From: Candidatus Dormiibacterota bacterium
GTDB taxonomy: Bacteria > Chloroflexota > Dormibacteria > Aeolococcales > Aeolococcaceae
DNA: 64,000 nt
Reading direction: 5' to 3'
NCBI GenBank assembly: GCA_019245575.1
Contig: JAFARE010000018.1
Location: forward strand, 54,589 to 118,588
Part shown: piece by piece, positions 50,649 to 59,458 of the stretch
Numbering within the stretch: the first letter of the stretch is position 1
Layout: every line of letters starts with the position of its first letter
Notes under the pieces: model-generated
What the model saw: only the letters and a program-made list of their open reading frames with translations
What the model was told of the DNA's origin: nothing
Database searches by the model: none
Position numbers and translations under genes: made by a program

Positions 50649-51613
50649 GACGCCGCCATCTCGCGCCGCGCGACGAGTGCATCGGCAACGCGTGTGCTCT
50701 CCGGCGCCGGGCTGACGCTGCGCTCTCTGATACGGGTGAGCACCGCCACGCCGAGCACGGTGGCCCACAGCGCGCTCGCCAGCGAGAGGTGCAGCGCGCG
50801 CACCGGAGCGGGCAGCCCGAGCACCACCACGAGCGCACCCGCCGGGATCTGGAGCAGGATCAGCCCGACGACCGTGAGAGCGCCGGCGCGAAGCGCCGAA
50901 TCACCGCGATGGCGGCGCAGCAGCGCGAGCATCGTCAGGGCAATGAGCAGCACCACCAGGAGCGCGACCACGCGGTGCGCGCTGTTGATGACGGCCAACT
51001 CTCCGGTCGGCAGCTGGAAGCCGCCACCGCACAGCGGCCAGCCGTTGCACGCGATGCCGGCACCGTTCTCCACGACGAACGCGCCGCTGAGCGCGAGCAC
51101 GTAGGTGGCGCCCGCAGCCACCGCTGTGAGCGGTGCCGAGCGGCGCGTGATCACCGCAGCCGCGGTGGGACCGGCGGTGCTCTGCACCGCGATGTACACG
51201 AGGGTTCCCAGCAGCAGCAGCGCGTTTGCCAGGTGCACCATCACGATGCCGCCGGGAAGGTTGTACTTCACGACCAGCGCGCCCAGCGCGGCTTGCAACA
51301 GGTACAGAAACGCAGCGACGCCGGCGGCCACCGCGAGGCGACGGTGGCGCCCCTCCCAGATCCACGTGGAGAGCGTCAGCGAGACGATCGCGATCCCCGC
51401 GAGCACGCTGATGAAGCGGTGCAGGAACTCGATGATCGAGTTGGGGTTGAACGCCGGCAGCAGCGAGCCGTTGCATGACGGCCACGAGTCGGCGCAGCCC
51501 AGGCCGCTGCCCGTCACGCGGACGATGCCGCCCATGATGATGAGCAGGTAGACGAGCACCGCCGTCGCCACTGCGAGCCGGCGGAAGGCGCCGGCGGGCC
51601 GCGGGCTCACCAT
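50645..51613 (-). CDS. ctaA: Heme A synthase
   Basis: A 322-residue, eight-span protein of the COX15/CtaA family. Conserved parts include GGIVRVTGSGLGCADSWPSC (first Cys loop) and MVHLANALLLLG, NSAHRVVALLV as heme-binding histidines, and GIACNGWPLCGG. It converts heme O to heme A for the oxidase. Confidence 0.94.
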   Translation of the reverse strand: MVSPRPAGAFRRLAVATAVLVYLLIIMGGIVRVTGSGLGCADSWPSCNGSLLPAFNPNSIIEFLHRFISVLAGIAIVSLTLSTWIWEGRHRRLAVAAGVAAFLYLLQAALGALVVKYNLPGGIVMVHLANALLLLGTLVYIAVQSTAGPTAAAVITRRSAPLTAVAAGATYVLALSGAFVVENGAGIACNGWPLCGGGFQLPTGELAVINSAHRVVALLVVLLIALTMLALLRRHRGDSALRAGALTVVGLILLQIPAGALVVVLGLPAPVRALHLSLASALWATVLGVAVLTRIRERSVSPAPESTRVADALVARREMAAS

Positions 51614-51634
51614 TGCACCGGCTGCCTCACCCGC

Positions 51635-53332
51635 TCACACGGTCGAGCTGACGGCAGCAGCTCGAGCGGCGATGCGCCGGTCGCGCACCGGGCGCGCGCT
51701 GTGCACCTCGGGGATCACTTCGAAGTTGTACGCCGGAGGCGGAGAGGACGTGGCCCACTCCAGGGTGTTCGCCTCCCAGGGGTCGTCGGGCGCCGTCCTG
51801 GGCGCGCGCAGGCTGATCACGAAGTTGATCAGGAACACGGTCACCGAGATGGCGATCACGAACGCGCCGAAGGTGACGATGGAGTTGAGGTCGCCCCAGC
51901 CGCGGTTGTCGAGGTACGTCGAGATGCGGCGCGGCATGCCGAGGATGCCGAGGATGTGCATGGGCATGAACGCGAGGTTCAGGCCGATGATCATCAGCCA
52001 GAAGTGCAGCTTGCCCAGCTTCTCGCTGAGGAAGCGGCCCGTCACCTTGGGGAACCAGTAATAGATTGCGGCGAACACCCCCAGCACGCTGCCGCCGAAC
52101 AGCACGTAATGGATGTGCGACACAACCCAGTACGTGCCATGGATGGTGCGGTCGACGGCCAGGCTTCCCGAGTACACGCCGTCGATGCCACCGATGAGGA
52201 ACATCAGGATGAAGCCCGCGGCGAAGAGCATGGGCGTGTCATATCGAATGCTGCCGCCCCACATCGTCGCCAGCCAGTTGAAGATCTTCACCCCAGTCGG
52301 CACACCGATGATCATGGTCGTGAAGGCGAAGAACGTCTGCACCACCAGGGGCAGGCCGGTGACGAACATGTGGTGCACGAACACGATGAAGCCCAGCACG
52401 GCAATCGCCGCCAGCGACGCCGCCATCGCCTTGTATCCGAAGATCGGCTTGCGGCTGAACACCGGCACGATCTCGCTGATCAAGCCGAATGCGGGCAGGA
52501 TCATGATGTAGACCGCGGGGTGTGAGTAGAACCAGAACAGCAGCTGGTACAGCAGCGCATTGCCGCCGTTGCCGACGACGAAGAAGTTGGTGCCGATCTG
52601 GCGGTCCAGCAACACCATCGCCAGCGAGCCGGCGAGGAACGGCGAGGCCAGCACGACCAGCGCCTGTGTGATCTCCTGCGCCCACACGAAGAGGGGCAGG
52701 CGGCCCCAGGTCATGCCGGGCGCGCGCATGTTGTGGATCGTCGCAATGAAGTTGATGCCGCCCAGCATCGAGGAGATGCCCAGGAGGTGCAGACCGATGA
52801 TCCACAGGTCCTGTCCCATGCTGCAGCTGTAGTGCAGCTCGGTGAGCGGAACGTAGCCCGTCCATCCCGCGTCACCCGGCCCACCGGGACAGATGACGGT
52901 GCTGCCGCTCATCACCGCGGGGACCAGGAAGCCGGAGTACATGACGAGCCCGCCGAGCGGGATCAGCCAGAACGACAGCGCGTTGATGCGAGGAAACGCC
53001 ATGTCGCGCGCGCCGATCATCAGCGGCACGAAGTAGTTGCCGAAGCCCGCCCACACCGGGATGATCCAGAGAAAGATCATCGTGGTCCCGTGCATGGTGA
53101 AGATCTGGTTGTATTGCTCGGGAGTCAGGAAGGTGTTCTGCGGCTCGGCCAGCTGGATGCGGATCAGCAGCGCCATCACGCCGCCCAGCAGGAAGAAGAA
53201 GAAGGTCGTGAACAGGTACATGATCGCGATCTTCTTGTGGTCCACGGTCGTCAGCCAGCCGAGAATCCCTCTCGACTTGTCCCAACGCGCCGCGAAGCGC
53301 GGCCGGGGCAGCGTGACGTCCATTACCGCCAT
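51635..53332 (-). CDS. ctaD: Cytochrome c oxidase subunit I (aa3 type)
   Basis: A 565-residue protein with 12 membrane spans. Signatures include HGTTMIFLWIIPVWAGFGNY, the CuB/heme a3 site HPAVYIMILPAFG, TGLPLVVQTFFAFTTMIIGV and HIHYVLFGGSVLGV. ATG 53332 follows AGGAGG and shares one base with the ctaC stop. It reduces oxygen to water with proton pumping, using heme a, heme a3 and CuB. Confidence 0.96.
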   Translation of the reverse strand: MAVMDVTLPRPRFAARWDKSRGILGWLTTVDHKKIAIMYLFTTFFFFLLGGVMALLIRIQLAEPQNTFLTPEQYNQIFTMHGTTMIFLWIIPVWAGFGNYFVPLMIGARDMAFPRINALSFWLIPLGGLVMYSGFLVPAVMSGSTVICPGGPGDAGWTGYVPLTELHYSCSMGQDLWIIGLHLLGISSMLGGINFIATIHNMRAPGMTWGRLPLFVWAQEITQALVVLASPFLAGSLAMVLLDRQIGTNFFVVGNGGNALLYQLLFWFYSHPAVYIMILPAFGLISEIVPVFSRKPIFGYKAMAASLAAIAVLGFIVFVHHMFVTGLPLVVQTFFAFTTMIIGVPTGVKIFNWLATMWGGSIRYDTPMLFAAGFILMFLIGGIDGVYSGSLAVDRTIHGTYWVVSHIHYVLFGGSVLGVFAAIYYWFPKVTGRFLSEKLGKLHFWLMIIGLNLAFMPMHILGILGMPRRISTYLDNRGWGDLNSIVTFGAFVIAISVTVFLINFVISLRAPRTAPDDPWEANTLEWATSSPPPAYNFEVIPEVHSARPVRDRRIAARAAAVSSTV

Positions 53333-54150
53333 CAAGCACCTCCTGGCTTGCAGGCCGGGGACGAGGCGTCAACGGTCCCCGATGGGTTGCCAAAGACGCA
53401 CGATTGAAACTGGTTGCTGGGGAGGGACACGACCGTGATCTGCATCTGCGCGTGGCCAACGCCGCAGAGCTCCGTGCACTGCCCGTAATAGGTGCCCTGG
53501 CGCGCGCTGAGCCACATCGTGTTGACCTGCCCGGGAATCGCATTCATCTGTCCTGCGAGGGACGGCACGTAAAAGCTGTGGTTCACGCCGCAGCCGAGGT
53601 GCGCCACGGCCTGCGCGTAGGTCTCCCCGCCCGGCACGCTCGTGGGCGGCTTGCAGGGCGGATCGGTGGACACGATGTCGAGGTTGACGTCCGTGTCCGA
53701 GGGCACGTACAGCGTGCCGAAGCTCTGGACGCGCTTTCCATTGGAGGAGGCGCCGTAGTCGAAGGACCAGGCGAACTGCACGCCGACGACGGTGACCTTC
53801 ATCGGTGTGTTGCCGCCCTCGTCCGCGGCCGTGCGCTGGTCGTTGACGAAGGGCATGTTGGCCGCCGTCAGGGCGAAGAGCGCGAGGAACACCAAGAGGG
53901 GCAGCATCGTCCAGCCGATCTCGAGGCGGGTGTTGCCGTGGAACTGCGCCGGCTCGTCGTCGTCGCTGCGGCGCCGGAAGCGCAGCATGCTGTAGATGAG
54001 CAGGATCGTCACCACCGTCCCCAGCGCCACCGACGCCCAGAAGACAGCGGTATAGACCTCCTGGATCCGGTCGTCGACAACGCCCCCGGAATGGAGGGGC
54101 GAAGTGTCCACGCACGGCACGCTTCCGCAGAGCGCCGCGACCAGGTTCAT
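53332..54150 (-). CDS. ctaC: Cytochrome c oxidase subunit II
   Basis: A 272-residue protein. Two membrane spans (about 37-55 and 80-98) precede a cupredoxin domain with the CuA ligands: His in VNHSFYVPSLAGQMNA, then GQCTELCGVGHAQM with two Cys, a His and a Met. It receives electrons from a soluble or bound cytochrome c or cupredoxin. No heme motif is fused to it, so the triheme cytochrome or the cupredoxin may donate electrons. Confidence 0.95.
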   Translation of the reverse strand: MNLVAALCGSVPCVDTSPLHSGGVVDDRIQEVYTAVFWASVALGTVVTILLIYSMLRFRRRSDDDEPAQFHGNTRLEIGWTMLPLLVFLALFALTAANMPFVNDQRTAADEGGNTPMKVTVVGVQFAWSFDYGASSNGKRVQSFGTLYVPSDTDVNLDIVSTDPPCKPPTSVPGGETYAQAVAHLGCGVNHSFYVPSLAGQMNAIPGQVNTMWLSARQGTYYGQCTELCGVGHAQMQITVVSLPSNQFQSCVFGNPSGTVDASSPACKPGGA

Positions 54151-54214
54151 CGGCGCCGGATGATCGCATAGGCGGATTCACGGCCGCCCAGCGGATTGCC
54201 CGTTCCGCGCACGC

Positions 54215-54424
54215 TCACTTCTCCCACGGCCGAGTGCGGGTGCGGATCTGCCCCTTGACCACCTCGGTGATGTCGACGTTGGTCAGCGCGGCGTCGCCCC
54301 ATGGACCCCGGTTGCCCGGCGGCTTGGCGGGGTCGGGCAGCACAGGCGTCGGCTCCGGGGCGCGCGGCCGGAGGCGGCGGCGGCGCAGCCGCTCCAGCAG
54401 CGGCAGCCGCTCGGCCGTGCTCAC
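54215..54424 (-). CDS. Small Pro/Arg-rich protein of the respiratory cluster
   Basis: A 69-residue protein whose GTG 54424 overlaps the preceding stop by four bases. It is basic and Pro-rich in the middle and has no membrane span. Unknown function; coupling to its neighbours is the main evidence that it is translated. Confidence 0.5.
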   Translation of the reverse strand: MSTAERLPLLERLRRRRLRPRAPEPTPVLPDPAKPPGNRGPWGDAALTNVDITEVVKGQIRTRTRPWEK

Positions 54425-54774
54425 AGCCGGAAGAACCAGACCCGGGCGGCCTCTCCCTCACCGCCCTCGCGCAGGGTCAGGGCGGTGCGGCGCGCATCGG
54501 CGGCGGCGCTCGCCCAGAAGAAGAGCCCGAGCACGAAGAGCACGAGGAAGACGAGCACCGAGACGAAGGCCAGCAGCAGAAAGAGGGTGAACGCGCGCCG
54601 GTCGATCAGGCCGTGGCCAACCTGCTCGCCGAACATGATCAGCAGCACCGCCGGGCCGAGCGTGAGCACGGTGGCGAGGAGGAAGAACACGGCCTTGCGC
54701 GGCTGCCGGTTGTAGAGCTGGCCGAGGCCCGGGACCACGCTGAGGCCGGCGGCCAGCCGCCAGTCGGGCGTCAC
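54421..54774 (-). CDS. Membrane protein of the respiratory cluster (117 aa)
   Basis: Two to three hydrophobic spans (about 28-47 and 62-90). The N-terminal GLSVVPGLGQLYNRQPRKAV resembles the TM2/GLGQLYNGQ-type motif of small membrane proteins. GTG 54774 overlaps the preceding 44-residue ORF (GTGA), and its own stop overlaps the next start. Function unknown. Confidence 0.7.
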   Translation of the reverse strand: MTPDWRLAAGLSVVPGLGQLYNRQPRKAVFFLLATVLTLGPAVLLIMFGEQVGHGLIDRRAFTLFLLLAFVSVLVFLVLFVLGLFFWASAAADARRTALTLREGGEGEAARVWFFRL

Positions 54775-54905
54775 CTGGCGAAGAAGGCGCGATAGCAGTA
54801 GTAGGCGGCGAGCAGCAGCGTTCCGAAGGCCCAGATGCTCACGAAGAGCACGTCGCCCCAGCCGGCGTCGCCGGGGTAGAGGTCTGCGATCGCGAAACCT
54901 GTCAT
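54771..54905 (-). CDS. 44-residue single-span protein of the respiratory cluster
   Basis: ATG 54905 to TGA 54771. The sequence begins MTGFAIADLYPGDAGWGD, then one helix (about 19-38, VLFVSIWAFGTLLLAAYYCY), and ends RAFFAR. The start lies close to the preceding small ORF's stop and its end overlaps the 117-residue gene by four bases. A likely accessory subunit. Confidence 0.7.
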   Translation of the reverse strand: MTGFAIADLYPGDAGWGDVLFVSIWAFGTLLLAAYYCYRAFFAR

Positions 54906-54906
54906 G

Positions 54907-55029
54907 TCAGTGCGACTTGAAGTTCTCGAGGAAGTTCTCGCCCACGATGATGACGGCGACGAAGATCAGCAGCGCCACGAACATCACCATGGTCCATACG
55001 AAGTCACGGACGAATGTGCGGCGTCTCAC
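54907..55029 (-). CDS. 40-residue single-span protein of the respiratory cluster
   Basis: GTG 55029 with AGGAGCCATCG upstream; stop TGA 54907. It begins MRRRTFVRDFVW, has one span (about 13-30, MVMFVALLIFVAVIIVG) and ends ENFLENFKSH. It follows the triheme cytochrome gene by 10 nt. Confidence 0.72.
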   Translation of the reverse strand: MRRRTFVRDFVWTMVMFVALLIFVAVIIVGENFLENFKSH

Positions 55030-55039
55030 CGATGGCTCC

Positions 55040-56005
55040 TCATGGAAGGGTTGAGTAGTTTTCCCAGTGCCGGATGAACTGGATCAGCACGTTGATGTCG
55101 TTCTCGCTCAGGATTCGCACCGGCGACGGCTGCTGCTTGTCCCGCGCTGGATCGTAGACGAAGCCCGGCGCGATCGCGCCCCAGTTCGGCATGACGCTGC
55201 CGTAGTGCTCGAAGTCGGTGAAGCCGTACTCGATGCAGCGGTAGTAGTAGTCCTCATTGAAGAAGCCGAGCCGGTCCTGGTTGTTCAGCGGCGGCCCCAC
55301 ACCGCCCTGACCCTGGGCGCCGTGGCACTGGGCGCAGTTCTTGTAGTACAAGGCGGCGCCCGCGGTGAACGAATACACCGGGTTGACGATCAGGTTGAGG
55401 TGCGCGTTGGTGTCGGCGCCGCCGCCCACCTCCAGCGCCAGCCGGCTGCCGTTGTGACACACGATGCAGCCCACCGCGTCGATGCCGACCTTCCCGCCCG
55501 GCGCCGACGCCGGGTTGAGGAACGACGGCACAAAGCCGGGCAGCTGCGCGGACTGCGTCTTGCCGCCCTGCACGTAGCTGTACGAAGTGAAGCCGGCGGC
55601 GCCGAACGCCCCATAGCTCAATGACGGCGGGTACGGGCCGCCGCTGGCAGTGATGTATGCGGGGTGCGTGCCGCTCAGGTGGTAATCCTTGGCGATCTGC
55701 GCGGCGTTGGGCTCGTACTTGAAGAAGTCCGCGCTGAGCCGCTCCGCAGCGATCACGGGACCGATCGTCGCGATGTCCGGCACGTGACACGAGATGCAGC
55801 GCTCCACCCGGAACGTGCCGCCCACCTGCGACTCGGCGAACGTCGGAAACAGCTGCTGCACCGAGACGTCGAAGGTCGAGCCGGGATAGTCCTTCTGGTA
55901 CTGCTCCTGGATCGCGAGGTAGTCGCGCGCCTGCGTGTCGCGCGCTGCGGCGATGCCGACGAGGATGAGCAGTAATGCGCTGAGCGCGACGAAGAGCCGC
56001 CTCAT
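55040..56005 (-). CDS. Triheme c-type cytochrome of the bc complex
   Basis: A 321-residue protein. An N-terminal membrane/signal helix (about 4-21) anchors a periplasmic protein with three heme c motifs: CISCH (70-74), CIVCH (180-184) and CAQCH (224-228). The C-terminal heme domain resembles a class I cytochrome c (GAQGQGGVGPPL after CAQCH). It overlaps the cytochrome b C-terminal gene's neighbourhood and probably replaces cytochrome c1. Axial Met ligands may be in SVMPNW. Confidence 0.9.
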   Translation of the reverse strand: MRRLFVALSALLLILVGIAAARDTQARDYLAIQEQYQKDYPGSTFDVSVQQLFPTFAESQVGGTFRVERCISCHVPDIATIGPVIAAERLSADFFKYEPNAAQIAKDYHLSGTHPAYITASGGPYPPSLSYGAFGAAGFTSYSYVQGGKTQSAQLPGFVPSFLNPASAPGGKVGIDAVGCIVCHNGSRLALEVGGGADTNAHLNLIVNPVYSFTAGAALYYKNCAQCHGAQGQGGVGPPLNNQDRLGFFNEDYYYRCIEYGFTDFEHYGSVMPNWGAIAPGFVYDPARDKQQPSPVRILSENDINVLIQFIRHWENYSTLP

Positions 56006-56583
56006 ACGGGCGAGCTGAGCCCCGGGTGTCCGAGGATCATCGTCCAGTCCCAGTTGAAGGCGAGACTGCGGAAGAACACGCCGATCACCACGAAGGCGAC
56101 CGCGAGGCAGGCGTAGATGGTGAACAGCGTGATCGCGACCTTGCGGTCCTGCGGGCGCCGGCTCGGATTACGGTCCAGATACGGCGTGAGGATCATGAAC
56201 ACGATCACGAACGTGGGAAACGCCACACCGGCCATGACCGGAGGGAAGCGCTCGAGCAGCTCCTGAAGGCCGACGAAATACCACGGCGCCTTGGCCGGGT
56301 TCGGCGTGATGGCGGTGTTGGCCCGCTGCAGCAGCGGCGCGTTGATCTGGATTGAGACCGCCATGAAGAAGACGAAGGCGGCCAGCCCGGCCAGGAACTC
56401 CTTCCAGACCAGATGCGGGAAGGTGACGACCGTCTCCTCTTCCTCGCGGCGGCGAACCACCAGCGGCGGCGACGTGAGCTCGGGGCCGGTCACCGGGCGC
56501 TGGGACGGCCGGGCCAGGGGACCCGGGGGAACCTGCACGGCCCTCCGTCCCTCGCCATTTCCGCCGCCGACGACCGTTGCCAT
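56002..56583 (-). CDS. Cytochrome b C-terminal subunit (subunit IV-like)
   Basis: A 193-residue protein. After a Pro/Arg-rich 60-residue N-terminus there are three membrane spans. The quinol-oxidation motif region PAKAPWYFVGLQELLERFPP corresponds to the PEWY loop, here PAKAPWYF. ATG 56583 shares a base with the stop of the N-terminal cytochrome b gene (TGATG). The longer frame upstream is antisense-like and not used. Confidence 0.9.
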   Translation of the reverse strand: MATVVGGGNGEGRRAVQVPPGPLARPSQRPVTGPELTSPPLVVRRREEEETVVTFPHLVWKEFLAGLAAFVFFMAVSIQINAPLLQRANTAITPNPAKAPWYFVGLQELLERFPPVMAGVAFPTFVIVFMILTPYLDRNPSRRPQDRKVAITLFTIYACLAVAFVVIGVFFRSLAFNWDWTMILGHPGLSSPV

Positions 56584-57314
56584 CAGAGGCCTCCCGTGAA
56601 ACCGTCCTTGCGAACGCGCCAGAAGTGTACGACCATGAGTAAGAAGCCGATCAGCGGCAGGGCGATCACGTGCAGGACGTAGAAGCGGATCAGCGCGCCC
56701 TGCGCCACGGTTCGCCCGCCAAGCAGCAGGTAGCGCGTGTACGGGCCGACGAGCGGCGCGTATTTGGCCATGTTGGTGCCGACGGTGATGGCCCACACGG
56801 CGAGCTGGTCCCAGGGCAGCAGGTACCCCGAGAACGACAGCAGCAGCGTGGTGAGCAGCAACAGCGTGCCGATGGCCCAGTTGAACTCCCGCGGCGGCTT
56901 GTACGCGCCCTGGTAGAACACGCGCGCCATGTGCAGCCACACGGTGATGACCATGCCGTGCGCAGCCCAGCGGTGCATGTTGCGAATCACCAGGCCGAAC
57001 GTCGCGACGAACTGCAGGTCCTTGATGTTCTGGTAGGCCTGGTCGATCGAGGGGATGTAATAGAACATGAGGAACAGGCCGGTGATAGTCAGCAGGATGA
57101 AGAGGAAGAAGGAGAGACCGCCGAGGCACAGCGTGTAGGACACGCGGATCGCCGACTTCTTCACGCGCACGGGGTGGATGTGCAGGAAGAAGTTGGTGAG
57201 CGCGGTACGCGCCGCAACCTTGTCGGTGGTGGGCAGCCCGTGCCGGAAGATGGATCCCCAGATCTGGGCGACGAACGCCCGGATCGGGCTCGCTTCCCTC
57301 GGGGTCGCGCTCAT
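56583..57314 (-). CDS. Cytochrome b N-terminal subunit (b6-like)
   Basis: A 243-residue, four-span protein that binds two b hemes. In helix B the ligands are 14 apart ([17 protein letters not shown]); in helix D they are 15 apart ([20 protein letters not shown]), the b6-type spacing. The split from the C-terminal half is also b6f-like. [14 protein letters not shown] is the quinone-site segment. Part of a quinol:cytochrome c reductase. Confidence 0.94.
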   Translation of the reverse strand: MSATPREASPIRAFVAQIWGSIFRHGLPTTDKVAARTALTNFFLHIHPVRVKKSAIRVSYTLCLGGLSFFLFILLTITGLFLMFYYIPSIDQAYQNIKDLQFVATFGLVIRNMHRWAAHGMVITVWLHMARVFYQGAYKPPREFNWAIGTLLLLTTLLLSFSGYLLPWDQLAVWAITVGTNMAKYAPLVGPYTRYLLLGGRTVAQGALIRFYVLHVIALPLIGFLLMVVHFWRVRKDGFTGGL

Positions 57315-57341
57315 CCCTGTCTCCTCACTCCGGATTGCTCA

Positions 57342-58010
57342 TCAAACGCCGAGCGTCTTTCCGTTGTTCTTCTGCGTGTCAACGAGCAGGCGCCATGCCG
57401 GCGCGGTCGTGTCACCGGCCTGCCGGTACGCGACGATGTTGCCGCGGTCGATCACGAAGTAGCCGTCCGGCGCCACCGCGATGTCGACCCAGTCCATGGG
57501 CCGCGGCGCGGGCCCGTAGAAGTTGGTGGAGTCGATGAAGTAGCGGCTGCCGTGACACGGGCACGCCCATCCGTTGGGGATCTTCTCCGCGCCGGCGCGC
57601 ATCCCGCGCGCCTCCGCCACAGCCGGGTCGACGCCTGAGCCGCTGACCACGTCGGTGACGTAGTTGGGCGTGCACCCCAGGTGCGTGCACACAAGAAACA
57701 CGGCGTAGATGCCGGCGTCGTCGAGCACCACCGTCACGCGGTCAGCGGTGATGGACCGCACCTGCGCGCCGGCCTTGGCCTTGCCCCCGGCAACGCCACC
57801 CGTCAGGTCGGTGAAGGTGAAGTCGGTCTTGAACTTGAGCGGCGCCTCGGTGGTGGCGGCGGGGAACAGGAACTTCACCGACTCGAACCCGCCGAAGATC
57901 ACGGCTCCGAGCGACGCGAGCCCGCCCATCAGCAGCAGGAACTGGCGGCGCGTCGCCTCGGCGCGAGCGCGCAGCCGTCCGCGGGGCGTGTCGTAGGGGT
58001 TGAGAGCCAT
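57342..58010 (-). CDS. Rieske iron-sulfur protein
   Basis: A 222-residue protein. A twin-Arg-like N-terminus (EATRRQFLLLMGG) and one membrane span (about 22-42) precede the 2Fe-2S domain with CTHLGC and CPCHGSRY. An insertion between the two motifs (VVSGSGVDPAVAEARGMRAG) is longer than usual. It oxidises quinol in the bc complex together with the cytochrome b subunits. Confidence 0.94.
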   Translation of the reverse strand: MALNPYDTPRGRLRARAEATRRQFLLLMGGLASLGAVIFGGFESVKFLFPAATTEAPLKFKTDFTFTDLTGGVAGGKAKAGAQVRSITADRVTVVLDDAGIYAVFLVCTHLGCTPNYVTDVVSGSGVDPAVAEARGMRAGAEKIPNGWACPCHGSRYFIDSTNFYGPAPRPMDWVDIAVAPDGYFVIDRGNIVAYRQAGDTTAPAWRLLVDTQKNNGKTLGV

Positions 58011-58148
58011 TTAGACGAAGGGATTGTTCGACGGCGGGGTGATGATGTTCGCGAATACGATGGTCGAGATCATGATCACGACGAATGCCACGATGATGAC
58101 GAGGCATCCGAAGTCGTTGCGAATCGCGACGATGAGGCGTTCGACCAT
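58011..58148 (-). CDS. 45-residue single-span protein upstream of Rieske
   Basis: ATG 58148 with GAGGAG immediately upstream; stop TAA 58011. It begins MVERLIVAIRNDFG, has one span (about 15-35, LVIIVAFVVIMISTIVFANI) and ends TPPSNNPFV. It is the first gene of the respiratory operon, starting about 75 nt from the divergent gene. Confidence 0.75.
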   Translation of the reverse strand: MVERLIVAIRNDFGCLVIIVAFVVIMISTIVFANIITPPSNNPFV

Positions 58149-58223
58149 CTCTCCTCGGCTCGAAACGGCGCCAAGGATACGGAACGAAGGCACCCCGGCG
58201 CGTTCGCGCCGAGCGCGGCGCCC

Positions 58224-58724
58224 ATGAGCGGGTGGCGCGAGGTCGAGGTCTACGGCACCTTCATCAAGGTGACGGGCGAGCTGGAGATCCTCGGCGTCGA
58301 CCGCCTGAGCGACTCGGTCAACCGCTACGGCGCCTTCCTGACCATCCGCAACTGCCGCTCCGAGCCCCTTTCGGTGAACTACCCGGTGCTGAGCCGGATG
58401 GAGCCGAGCATGACCGTCGCCAAGGCCGGGATCATCCTCGTCTGCCCCGTGGATGACAGCACCCCGGGCCTGTCCGCCATGTGGCGCGAGATGGTGGCCC
58501 ACTCCGCGTCCATCAACACCGCCGCCTTCGCCTTGGTGGGCGACGTCCACCTGGCGCCGGGGCAGGATCTCCAGGACCACCTGGAGCGGCACCCCGGGGA
58601 CTTCCTCCCCGTGACCAACCTCTCAGCGCTCTGGATCACCACCATCACGAGCGAGACGCACGCGCTGCAGCGGCCCTTCGCGCTGCTCAACCCGGCGTCG
58701 ATCCTCAGCTTCGCGCTCCGGTAG
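58224..58724 (+). CDS. Hypothetical protein, 166 aa
   Basis: ATG 58224 to TAG 58722-58724. The segments EVEVYGTFIKVTGELEILGV, YGAFLTIRNCRSEPLSVNYP and AAFALVGDVHLAPGQDLQDH are strand-rich. No family was recognised. Its stop codon lies inside the left arm of the large palindrome at 58718-58908. Confidence 0.65.
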   Translation: MSGWREVEVYGTFIKVTGELEILGVDRLSDSVNRYGAFLTIRNCRSEPLSVNYPVLSRMEPSMTVAKAGIILVCPVDDSTPGLSAMWREMVAHSASINTAAFALVGDVHLAPGQDLQDHLERHPGDFLPVTNLSALWITTITSETHALQRPFALLNPASILSFALR

Positions 58725-58908
58725 CCTCTCGCGGGTCCTGTCGCTCCGGGGACCCCTCGCCGTCCGGAGCCGGATTCCACCCCAGGTCTCCGGGCGCGCT
58801 CGACGACTCTCGTGGTCAGACGGACCCGCGACACCTTCTGACCTGGGTCCCGGAATCCTGGCTCCGGACGGCGCCGCCCCCCGCCGCGCCACCCGCGAGA
58901 GGTACCGG
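58718..58908. repeat. Large nested imperfect palindrome between convergent genes
   Basis: The outer stem is 58718-58736 with 58891-58908: 18 bp with a single bulged G at 58724. The second stem is 58759-58778 with 58852-58872: 20 bp with one bulged T. The third is 58780-58788 with 58840-58847: 8 bp, continuing the second. The apical loop (58789-58839) contains further short dyads. The total of about 46 bp of nested pairing is far more than a normal terminator. It fills the space between the stop codons of two convergent genes. Confidence 0.85.
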
Positions 58909-58936
58909 CTTGGGCGCTTTCCCGCTATCCGCTCAG

Positions 58937-59389
58937 TTACGCGGCCGCGTAAGCGGCTTCGCGCAGCTCGCGCTTCTGGCGGGCGCCCTGGAGGAAGCCG
59001 ACCATGAGGCAGAGCACCCCGGGGCCGGCGAAGAGGCCGATGCCGACGAAGATGAGCACGGCCCGGGTGCCGACGCCCAGCTCGTAGGGTGGGCTCGTGG
59101 TGCCGATGAAGGCCTTCTCGGCCGGAGCGCCCCAAACCGTGCTGACGAATGCGAGCATGAAGAGGACCGACGCGGCGAAGTGCCAGATGGCGGCGGTGCG
59201 GACCCGTCCGTGCCGCGGCTTCGCCGTGATGTAGAACGCGGCGAGCGATATCGCCTCCAGCACGACATAGCCGTTGAACAGCAGGAACATGAAGAAGAAC
59301 GAAAAGATCTGCGTGTTGGACAGACCGGCGAAGCCGTTGATTGCGAAGGCGTTGTTGCTCCCGGCCGCAACCATCATGGCGGCGGTCAC
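58937..59389 (-). CDS. Four-span membrane protein, 150 aa
   Basis: GTG 59389 to TAA 58937. Hydrophobic spans lie at about 25-48, 70-90, 108-130 and close by. The segment NAFAINGFAGLSNTQIFSFF and KPRHGRVRTAAIWHFAASVL are notable, but no family was recognised. It is divergent from fabH and ends beside the palindrome. Confidence 0.65.
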   Translation of the reverse strand: MTAAMMVAAGSNNAFAINGFAGLSNTQIFSFFFMFLLFNGYVVLEAISLAAFYITAKPRHGRVRTAAIWHFAASVLFMLAFVSTVWGAPAEKAFIGTTSPPYELGVGTRAVLIFVGIGLFAGPGVLCLMVGFLQGARQKRELREAAYAAA

Positions 59390-59458
59390 GATAGCACCGG
59401 CTGCATGGACCCGGAGGGCGCCCGTAACCCGGTCTTCCGAGTGGGGCTTCTGATCTCG

